From: Haladaptatus sp. DJG-WS-42
GTDB taxonomy: Archaea > Halobacteriota > Halobacteria > Halobacteriales > Halococcaceae
Reading direction: 5' to 3'
DNA length: 64,000 bases
Assembly (NCBI RefSeq): GCF_037198285.1
Contig: NZ_CP147243.1
Coordinates: 2,472,422 to 2,536,421, forward strand
The position numbers were made by a program, and so were the translations under genes. The notes under the pieces were generated by a model. The model searched no databases and was not told the DNA's origin. It saw only the letters and a program-made list of their open reading frames with translations. Positions 57,946 through 64,000 of the stretch are shown piece by piece (positions within the stretch are counted from its first letter, which is position 1; every line of letters begins with the position of its first letter).

Positions 57946-58701
57946 ATGGACGGAACCCTCGACCACGTGATGATGCGAGTCGAAGAGTTAGACGAATCCC
58001 TCGACTGGTACCAAACCCATTTCGGCTACGAGGAGAAAGGGCGCTGGGAGGCTGACACCTTCACTAACGTCTATCTCGGCCCGCCGGACATGCACGAAGA
58101 CGGTGCGACCATCGAACTCACCTACAACCACGACGACCGAACCTACGACTTTGGCGACGCGTGGGGGCACATCGCCGTGCGCGTCGAAGACGTGTACGAC
58201 GCCTACGAGGAACTCATGGACGCGGGCGTCGAGGACTACCGCGACCCCGATTCGTGTGGCGGCTCCTACGCCTTCGTCAAGGACCCAGACGGCCACGAAA
58301 TCGAACTCGTCGAGCGCGACCACGGCGCGCGCTGGTCGCTCGACCACACCATGCTCCGCGTCGAAGACATCGAGAAAGCCATCGGCTGGTACACCCACAA
58401 ACTCGATTACGAACTGTTCCGCCGCTCCGAACACGACAGCTTCGCGCTTTACTTCATGAAACCGCGCGGCGCAGCAGCCGAAGAAATGTCCATCGAACTC
58501 ACCTACAACTACGATGGGCGCGCCTACGAATTCGGCGACGCGTGGGGACACGTCGCCGTGCGGACCAGTGATTTAGAATCGTACTGGGAGACGCTCGTCA
58601 CGCGCGATGTAGACGAATACCGCGACCCGGAGAGCTGTGACTTCCGCTATGCGTTCACCCACGCGGCAGGCGGTCACGAAGTCGAAATTCTGAATCCATA
58701 G
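57946..58701 (+). CDS. Tandem VOC (glyoxalase-fold) domain protein
   Basis: A 251-residue protein of two vicinal-oxygen-chelate domains. Both halves share LDHVMMRVEELDESLDWYQTHFGYE / LDHTMLRVEDIEKAIGWYTHKLDYE, IELTYNxDxRxYxFGDAWGHxAVR and DGHEIELVE / GGHEVEIL. Metal-ligand positions His in DHVM/DHTM and Glu at the end of each half are kept, so at least one lactoylglutathione-lyase-like metal site is possible. Substrate unknown; methylglyoxal removal is the common guess. High identity between the halves indicates a recent internal duplication. ATG chosen 42 bp after the previous gene. Confidence 0.85.
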   Translation: MDGTLDHVMMRVEELDESLDWYQTHFGYEEKGRWEADTFTNVYLGPPDMHEDGATIELTYNHDDRTYDFGDAWGHIAVRVEDVYDAYEELMDAGVEDYRDPDSCGGSYAFVKDPDGHEIELVERDHGARWSLDHTMLRVEDIEKAIGWYTHKLDYELFRRSEHDSFALYFMKPRGAAAEEMSIELTYNYDGRAYEFGDAWGHVAVRTSDLESYWETLVTRDVDEYRDPESCDFRYAFTHAAGGHEVEILNP

Positions 58702-59013
58702 ACTGCCAGCGACTGCTGAGTGTGGCGGGGTTGTGAGACTCAAGCTTTCGTTATTGTCTGGCGCGCGCACGTGTGTGAAAGTCAAAATCAACGACAACTA
58801 CGGGCTGCATCGCAGCTTGCTTGCGCCACCTTGCGTGTGGAATTATCGACCGCCGTAACGTGTTGTACAGTCAAAACAATCAGATTGTGTGAATAAGTTG
58901 GCGTATTGTCTGACTTTCGTCAGACGCAGATTAGTGGGTTTGTAAAACCCCCATCTGACAGGCGACTCGTTGGATGATACGAGTTATCACAATTCGCAGA
59001 ATACCACAAAGCA

Positions 59014-59020
59014 TTTATAA
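59014..59020 (+). promoter_or_regulatory. TATA box of the S-layer gene
   Basis: TTTATAA in GCATTTATAATGAG, 150 bp upstream of the start codon; predicts a leader of about 120-130 nt that carries the hairpin at 59085-59100. Confidence 0.6.
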
Positions 59021-59084
59021 TGAGAGGCTATCTTTTGCACTGTACCCCTACCCATGGTGACAGTACGGAGTAACGCTCGCCGGA

Positions 59085-59100
59085 CCCGAGATCTCTCGGG
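59085..59100 (+). other. Perfect hairpin in the S-layer mRNA leader
   Basis: CCCGAGA-TC-TCTCGGG: a 7-bp stem with a 2-nt spacer, about 70 nt before the start codon. It could stabilise the mRNA or form part of a regulatory fold; it is not followed by a T-run. Confidence 0.5.
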
Positions 59101-59168
59101 TTATGCGACTCCCAAACTCGGTCGACGCGAAAGTGCTGTTGCCGGTGTGTACAACACATAAATAAACC

Positions 59169-61718
59169 ATGACAGACACAAACACAAAAATTCGGAGTCT
59201 CCTCCTGGCAGGGCTTATGGTCCTGTCCGTGTTTGCTGGCACAGTAGCCTTTGCAGGCTCTGCGGCTGCAGCAAACGCAGGCGACGCCGATGATACTCTG
59301 TCCTCTGCCTCGACGTATTGGCAGGGTCAAGAGTTAAAGATCGACGCAAGTACCACTTCAGAAGCAGGTGCTGGAGATACTCTCCAGATTCGTGAAAACG
59401 ACGATAGTGAAATTGGTTCACTCGTAACCGAATTCACTCTCGACAGCAACCAGACGGCTATCGTTGACACGTCTGACCTTGATGGCGAATACGTCATCAC
59501 TTCAGACAGTAACACAGTCCATAATGTCACCAACGGTGACATCCAGGATGGTGTGACGAGCCCGAGCGAAAGCCAAGTTGATGCGGCTTCGTTCGAAGTT
59601 GCCGTCCAGACGCTGACCACTGAAACCGACGAGGACGACACAGAAGTTCTCCAAGGAAGCAACGCAAACATCGACGTCACGTCCAACCGTGGTGCATTCC
59701 AGGTTGACATCACGGCGGACGGTCTCGACAGCGAAGACCTCGACGATATCTTCAACCAGAGCGACAACGACTTCGTCTCTGCAAACGAGGATGACGACGA
59801 GGTCACGCTCAATGTCACGGGCGACGACACCGTTGTTGCAAACTTCTCCGAGTTCGACGATGTTGGTGACTACACGTTCGAGTTCAACGCGAACGACACC
59901 ACCGCATCCGACACCGCATCCGTTACGGTCAACGAACTCGACACCGACATCACCTTCGGCCAGTCCGTCACGGCCGAGGAAGTTGGTGACAACGCTCAAA
60001 TCACGATTAACATGGAAGATTCCACCGAGGCGTGGGTCTTCATTGGCAGCGAAGATGTCAACTACCTCGAGCGCGTCCACGTTGTCGACGACGACGAAGA
60101 CGGCGAAGTTGTGCTCGAAGTAAACACCTTCCTTGCCGGTCGAACCACCGACAACACAACTACCGCCTTCGACGTTCTTGACGACGACAAATTCGGTAGT
60201 GACGGTGTGACCAGCTACGACTCCGGTAACACGGACCTCGATATCGCATCGAACCTCACCTCACCACTCGCCGCTGGCGATTACGACCTCCGCGTCGCAT
60301 CGTCCGATGAGATCACCGCTGACGGTGACGTGACCGATGAGAAGGGCGTTGGTACCCTCGCACTTCGCGAGCGCTCTACCGATAGCATCAAGACGTGGGT
60401 TGCACCAACGGGTGCAGCGAACTCTGACGACCTCGAAGACCTCCTCGGTGAGGTCAGCGAGAGCGACACTGTTACAGTTGGCCCACAAGGCGACCGTCTT
60501 GTTGTCCAAGTCGAAGCAAGTGGCCTCTACGGCTACGTTAACGATGGTGACCTCGAAGACCTCGCCGCAAACGGTCTCGAATTCCGTCTTGAGCAAACCA
60601 ACCCTGACGCAAACCAGGACGAAGTTGTTCTAAACGCTTCAACTCTTGGAACCGACGACACTGACGCGACGCTCTACACTGACGAAGACAACAACACGTT
60701 CTTCGTCGTGATCGACACTCGCGCGTTCTCTGAGCTTGAGGACGGCCAGAACTACGAAGCATCCTTCACCGTTGGCGACGAGGACGAGACGACGAGTCCG
60801 AACCCATACGTCGACGATGAGGAAGAAGAGAGCGTCTCCACGGACTTCTCTCTCGACGACCCTGACGGAGAATTCGACAACCTCCAGAACGGCGACCTCA
60901 CGGTTGCGAAGAGCTCGTCCAGCATGGTCTCGGGTACGACCAACGTTGCACCCGGCACCGAGCTGACAATCCGTCTCCGCTCTTCCAACAGCGACTCGCC
61001 ATTCCTGAAGTCCCAGACGGTTGACGTCCAGGCCGACGGCACCTTCTCGGCTGAGTTCGACATGTCCGATGTCGCAACCGGCGCTGAATTCACGGCAACC
61101 ATCCGCAAAGGTAGCACCGTGCTCGGCGACGAAGTCGACGGCGTTGTCGGCGAAGGCGCATCCGCAGAAGTTACGTTCGACGACCAGGAAACCGACGGCT
61201 CGTCCGTTGTTGTTTCCTCGGTCACGCTCTCCGAGGGCGGCTTCGTGACGATCCACGACGCAACGCTCCTCGACGGCGACGCACTCGGTAGCGTTGTCGG
61301 CACCTCCGAGTACCTCGACGCAGGTACGCACGAGGATGTTGAGGTCTCCCTTGACTCCAGCCTCGAAGAGGACCAGGAGCTCATCGCGATGCCTCACATG
61401 GACTCGAACGACAACGAAGAGTACGACTTCGTCACGTCCGAAGGCGCTGACGACGGTCCGTACACTGGTGACGACGGCAACGCAGTGACTGACTCCGCTC
61501 AGATCACGATCGGCAGTGGCACGACCACGGCCGAGCCGACCGACACCACGACGGCTGAGCCAACCGACACCACGACGGCTGAGCCAACCGACACCACGAC
61601 TGACGAGCCAACCGACGAGCCAACGACCACTGAAGAAGAAGGTCCAGGCTTCGGCGCGCTTGCAGCAGTCATCGCGCTCATTGCAGCCGCACTCCTCGCA
61701 GTGCGCCGCAGCAACTAA
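59169..61718 (+). CDS. csg: S-layer glycoprotein with PGF-CTERM anchor
   Basis: An 849-residue surface-layer protein. Signal peptide: IRSLLLAGLMVLSVFAGTVAF then SAAAA, cleaved around residue 35. The ectodomain is Asp/Glu/Thr-rich with nine N-glycosylation sequons that I count (NVT, NQS, NVT, NFS, NDT, NTT, NLT, NAS, NQT). Close to the C-terminus four Thr-rich TTxAEPTD-type units (61521-61616) make the O-glycosylated stem, then PGF at 826-828, a hydrophobic helix (ALAAVIALIAAALLAV) and RRSN. The archaeosortase cuts at PGF and attaches the protein to lipid. Archaeosortase gene follows 164 bp downstream. Abundant-protein codon use. Confidence 0.95.
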   Translation: MTDTNTKIRSLLLAGLMVLSVFAGTVAFAGSAAAANAGDADDTLSSASTYWQGQELKIDASTTSEAGAGDTLQIRENDDSEIGSLVTEFTLDSNQTAIVDTSDLDGEYVITSDSNTVHNVTNGDIQDGVTSPSESQVDAASFEVAVQTLTTETDEDDTEVLQGSNANIDVTSNRGAFQVDITADGLDSEDLDDIFNQSDNDFVSANEDDDEVTLNVTGDDTVVANFSEFDDVGDYTFEFNANDTTASDTASVTVNELDTDITFGQSVTAEEVGDNAQITINMEDSTEAWVFIGSEDVNYLERVHVVDDDEDGEVVLEVNTFLAGRTTDNTTTAFDVLDDDKFGSDGVTSYDSGNTDLDIASNLTSPLAAGDYDLRVASSDEITADGDVTDEKGVGTLALRERSTDSIKTWVAPTGAANSDDLEDLLGEVSESDTVTVGPQGDRLVVQVEASGLYGYVNDGDLEDLAANGLEFRLEQTNPDANQDEVVLNASTLGTDDTDATLYTDEDNNTFFVVIDTRAFSELEDGQNYEASFTVGDEDETTSPNPYVDDEEEESVSTDFSLDDPDGEFDNLQNGDLTVAKSSSSMVSGTTNVAPGTELTIRLRSSNSDSPFLKSQTVDVQADGTFSAEFDMSDVATGAEFTATIRKGSTVLGDEVDGVVGEGASAEVTFDDQETDGSSVVVSSVTLSEGGFVTIHDATLLDGDALGSVVGTSEYLDAGTHEDVEVSLDSSLEEDQELIAMPHMDSNDNEEYDFVTSEGADDGPYTGDDGNAVTDSAQITIGSGTTTAEPTDTTTAEPTDTTTAEPTDTTTDEPTDEPTTTEEEGPGFGALAAVIALIAAALLAVRRSN
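61521..61616 (+). repeat. Four 24-bp tandem repeats encoding TTAEPTDT
   Basis: Units begin at 61521, 61545, 61569 and 61593; the two central units are identical and the outer ones differ in two to four bases. They encode the Thr/Pro-rich stem before the PGF-CTERM of the S-layer protein. Copy number of such stems is expected to vary between strains. Confidence 0.9.
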
Positions 61719-61727
61719 GCGTAACAC

Positions 61728-61747
61728 CGGGATTCACTCCCGTTTCT
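61728..61747 (+). terminator. Terminator after the S-layer gene
   Basis: Stem CGGGA/TCCCG with loop TTCAC, followed by TTTCT, ten bases after the stop codon. Confidence 0.55.
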
Positions 61748-61882
61748 AACTTCCACATTTCTTTCGCGCTCACCCGATGAGCGACAGCTATCCTGTGAGC
61801 CATCGGTGTGGCGACTGCACCGCACAAACACGGCCAAAGACAAAGCATTTAGTTCAGATTCGCTTACTCACCATACTTGAAA

Positions 61883-62851
61883 ATGCTCGGAGAGCTACTG
61901 GCGGCGCTGGCGTGGCTGACGCAGTTTTCTGACCCCCTAGCGTGGCTGGTCATCGTCACGTTCTCTGTGGGTGCGGTCATCGAACTCCGCGACCGCGACC
62001 TCGCGCGCCCTGTATCGGTTGGTGCGTGGGTGCTGTTCGCCGCGTTCTGGCTCTCGCTCGTCTATCATTTCGCCTTCGTAGCAAAGAGCATCATCGAAGG
62101 TGTGGGCAGTGCGGCGGCGGTCCCGCTCAGCCTCTATGTCGCATATTTACTCTGGAACGGGAGAGATTCGCTCTTTGTGCTGACGCGTGCGGTGGCACTC
62201 ATGGGTGTCGTGTTCATGCCGTTTGAGGCCATTATTCCGCTCCAGAAGGTGCTCATCGAGCTGGTCGCGCGCCAGACGGAGCTCCTCATGCAACTGCTTG
62301 GCGTCGACCCAACCGTCGTCTCTGGAGCCGAGTACGGCCATCACGACTTCCGTTCGACGTTCTACTTCACCGCCGAAAACGACCCGAACCACGCGCTCAC
62401 CTATACCATTCTCATCGCGTGTACCGGAATCGGGAGCATGGCCATCTTTGTGGGGCTGATTGGTGCAGTCCGCGCACCGCTTCGCAACAAGCTCCGTGCA
62501 CTTGCCGTGTCACTGCCAGTGATTTACGGACTGAATCTCATCAGAAACATTTTCATCGGACTCGGTTTTGGGCTCCAGAAGTTCCACATCGCACCCGATC
62601 TCGTCATGTCCGTGTTTTCGCTCTCTGACCCGTACAGAGTATCCTACATCATCGCAGACCGTCTCATCAGCCAAAGTCTTGCGGTCGTGGCACTCGTGTT
62701 CATCACGTGGTTCGTCGTGCGCGAGTTGCCGGACGTACTCGTCATCATCGAAGACCTACTGTTTCTCGTCACTGGCGACGAGTACGACCTGCGAAAGGCG
62801 TTCAATATGGACGCCCCGATGCGCGCAGACGGCGACGGCAGAGTGGAGTAA
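61883..62851 (+). CDS. artA: Archaeosortase A
   Basis: A 322-residue integral membrane transpeptidase with about eight helices. Catalytic residues are Cys180 (TILIACTGIGSMA), Arg221 (GLNLIRNIF) and Arg260 (SYIIADRLIS); the spacings, 41 and 39 residues, equal those of Haloferax ArtA Cys173/Arg214/Arg253. It processes PGF-CTERM substrates at the outer membrane face and enables their linkage to archaetidyl lipids made via PssA. ATG MLGELLAAL used; a TTG two codons upstream also exists. The S-layer substrate gene lies directly upstream on the same strand. Confidence 0.95.
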   Translation: MLGELLAALAWLTQFSDPLAWLVIVTFSVGAVIELRDRDLARPVSVGAWVLFAAFWLSLVYHFAFVAKSIIEGVGSAAAVPLSLYVAYLLWNGRDSLFVLTRAVALMGVVFMPFEAIIPLQKVLIELVARQTELLMQLLGVDPTVVSGAEYGHHDFRSTFYFTAENDPNHALTYTILIACTGIGSMAIFVGLIGAVRAPLRNKLRALAVSLPVIYGLNLIRNIFIGLGFGLQKFHIAPDLVMSVFSLSDPYRVSYIIADRLISQSLAVVALVFITWFVVRELPDVLVIIEDLLFLVTGDEYDLRKAFNMDAPMRADGDGRVE

Positions 62852-62859
62852 GTAGAAGC

Positions 62860-63642
62860 TTAGTTCGGACTCAGTTCTTCGACGGCATCGCGTGGCGCAC
62901 CAGCGAGTTCTGCGAGCGCTTCTCCTTCCATGTGGTGGAGGTCGCCGGGGATGACGAGCAAGTGGAGTGGCTCACCGAAATCTCGCGTGGCGAGCGCGTC
63001 AAGGCGGTCTGCGGCGACGATGGGGTCTGGACTACCCGCACGAGCGACGACGACGGCGAGCATGTCTTCGTCCCAATCCTCAGCTAACAGCGACGCAGCC
63101 ACATCCGCCGTCATATAGTCACCTCTCTCTGCTTTGATGTCGAGATAACAGAGGGTGTGGTGGCCGCGCTCGCGGTTGGCTTCGATGGTGTCGATGACGC
63201 TCTGGGGGATGCCCATTGACTCGGTGTAGGGGAACGGAAGCGTGGTTGCCTTCCCGAAGCGGTAGTTCTGAAGGCCGGTGAGCGAACTAGCGGCGGCTTC
63301 GGCGGTGGTGCCGTGGATGATTCGGGTTTCGATGCCGCGTTCTGCCGCCCGAAGTCTGAGGTCTACGTGCGTCGTGGAAATCATCGTATCACCGGCGGTG
63401 AGGAATGCAACGGATTCGCTTTCTGCGGCGTCCAAGATTGGTTCTGGGTGTTGTTCGACGCCTTCGCGGTCACGCACCTCGATGGTGATGTCGTGGTACT
63501 CCTCGACGGCTTCGAGGGTCGTGCCGACGAGTTTGCTGGTGTAGAACTCTGCAAAGACGCGGTCGGTCTCGCGAAGGGCTTCCTGCCCTTCGATGGTGAT
63601 AGAGCGTTCGTCGTAGAGACCGAGGCCGATGAACGTGAGCAT
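62860..63642 (-). CDS. dph5: Diphthine synthase
   Basis: A 260-residue SAM-dependent methyltransferase of the TP-methylase fold: TFIGLGLYDERSITIEGQEAL, VAFLTAGDTMISTTHVDLRLRA (SAM loop), VIHGTTAEAAASSLTGLQNYRFGK-like segment, FPYTESMGIPQSVIDTI and LCYLDIKAER. It trimethylates the modified histidine of elongation factor 2 in diphthamide synthesis. Start MLTFIGLGL is clear. Divergent from the Trm5-like gene. Confidence 0.94.
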   Translation of the reverse strand: MLTFIGLGLYDERSITIEGQEALRETDRVFAEFYTSKLVGTTLEAVEEYHDITIEVRDREGVEQHPEPILDAAESESVAFLTAGDTMISTTHVDLRLRAAERGIETRIIHGTTAEAAASSLTGLQNYRFGKATTLPFPYTESMGIPQSVIDTIEANRERGHHTLCYLDIKAERGDYMTADVAASLLAEDWDEDMLAVVVARAGSPDPIVAADRLDALATRDFGEPLHLLVIPGDLHHMEGEALAELAGAPRDAVEELSPN

Positions 63643-63750
63643 ACGCCCTCTCGGCCACGCGCCGAGTTAAGCGAACCGCACTGGCGTTGGGTGAGCAGTT
63701 CCACGACGACCGAAGACCTTACGCCTGCTCCCGGGTGAAGACGAATATCC

Positions 63751-64000
63751 ATGGAGGTTACGTGCGTCCGGGTTCCGGTGACCGAGGGGGAGGAAACCCG
63801 CCAGCAGCTTGCCGGACAGGGCGTGATAGACGACGAGCACGAGATTACAGTCGAAGACGGACAGCTCTACATCCCCGTCAGCGAAGCAGTCTCCGGCTAC
63901 GAACTCGTCACTCACGACGCCCCCGCCCGCGATACGCTCACGATGCCAGCAGAGCTTCTCGGTTTCGAGCCTGCTTACGAGCGCATTGGGAACATTGCCA
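63751..64000 (+). CDS. Trm5-like tRNA methyltransferase, 3' end cut by window edge
   Basis: Only the first 83 codons are visible, frame open to the window end. The protein starts MEVTCVRVPVTEGEETRQQL, then a beta-rich region and TMPAELLGFEPAYERIGNIA. The last segment is the PxxLLGFxPxYExIGxIA motif at the D1/D2 junction of Trm5, the enzyme that makes m1G37. SAM-binding motifs lie beyond the edge. The neighbour of dph5, another translation-factor modification gene, agrees with this. Confidence 0.72.
   Translation, partial: MEVTCVRVPVTEGEETRQQLAGQGVIDDEHEITVEDGQLYIPVSEAVSGYELVTHDAPARDTLTMPAELLGFEPAYERIGNIA

Larger units (their letters stand above)
58702..59168 (+). other. 467-bp region upstream of the S-layer gene
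   Basis: No gene supported. It is AT-richer than the flanks, has a convincing TATA box at 59014-59020, and a perfect hairpin CCCGAGA-TC-TCTCGGG at 59085-59100 inside the transcribed leader. Long, structured leaders are typical for S-layer genes. TTGTCTGAC/GTCAGAC-like repeats (58909-58926) may be regulatory. Confidence 0.6.

Noticed and set aside
1-64000. CRISPR array, insertion sequence or restriction-modification system
   Set aside because: I saw no regularly spaced direct repeats with unique spacers, no transposase frames and no methylase/nuclease pair of that kind.

Overview
The window is chromosomal DNA from a haloarchaeon (class Halobacteria); the genus cannot be fixed from this stretch. 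Reasons: strongly acidic proteins, archaeal-type ribosomal genes (S3Ae, L10/P0, the acidic P1 protein), a KEOPS Pcc1 subunit, diphthine synthase, a halocyanin-like cupredoxin, a Tat-exported subtilase, and an S-layer glycoprotein with a PGF-CTERM tail beside its archaeosortase. Genes are tightly packed on both strands, often with 4-8 bp overlaps. Only four stretches over 300 bp lack a gene or carry unexplained sequence: 13797-14602, 26346-26710, 58702-59168 and, counting its repeats, the tRNA flank itself.

Layout. 1-10395: an aminotransferase cut by the left edge, a PH-domain membrane protein pair, a 43-residue zinc-finger protein, RibL-type FAD synthase with a JAMM protease, an acyl-CoA dehydrogenase, an S1-DHH nuclease convergent with a secreted phospholipase-D-fold protein, a HEAT-repeat protein and the archaetidylserine synthase PssA. 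10487-13796: halocyanin, then the S15 / RecJ-like / Pcc1 / S3Ae cluster and tRNA-Ala(GGC), followed by about 540 bp of hairpins with repeated copies of the tRNA 3' end. 14603-16821: small membrane, stress and orphan proteins. 16953-26345: a type IV pilus-like secretion operon (ATPase, membrane platform, five pilin-like proteins) plus a convergent sixth pilin-like gene. 26711-34752: HAD hydrolase, aminotransferase with Lrp regulator, methyltransferase, GrpB-like protein, FMN reductase, subtilase, DUF1684 protein and threonine ammonia-lyase.

34977-48289 is the most intriguing part: a polyamine-type ABC importer, a Bat-like HTH regulator, a glutamine-synthetase-like ligase, an aldehyde dehydrogenase translationally coupled to an MlrC-type M81 metallohydrolase, then an iron alcohol dehydrogenase coupled to GcvT and GcvH without GcvP, and a nitrilase-superfamily amidase. 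Promoter regions of the importer, the regulator and the dehydrogenase-gcvTH operon share a sequence signature. I infer a gamma-glutamylation route for an imported amine with a one-carbon branch; no such pathway is proven by sequence.

48381-53191 carries an MFS transporter, a thioredoxin-like protein, an NCS2 purine/pyrimidine permease and a TctA-like permease. 53313-55937 is the L11-L1-L10-P1 ribosomal operon, with a likely L1 autoregulatory hairpin. 55992-58701 holds a small conserved protein, the GTPase Drg, a membrane protein and a two-domain VOC protein. 59169-62851 encodes the S-layer glycoprotein and archaeosortase A; PssA at 9712-10395 is the lipid-side partner of the same surface-anchoring pathway. 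The window ends with diphthine synthase and the start of a Trm5-like tRNA methyltransferase.
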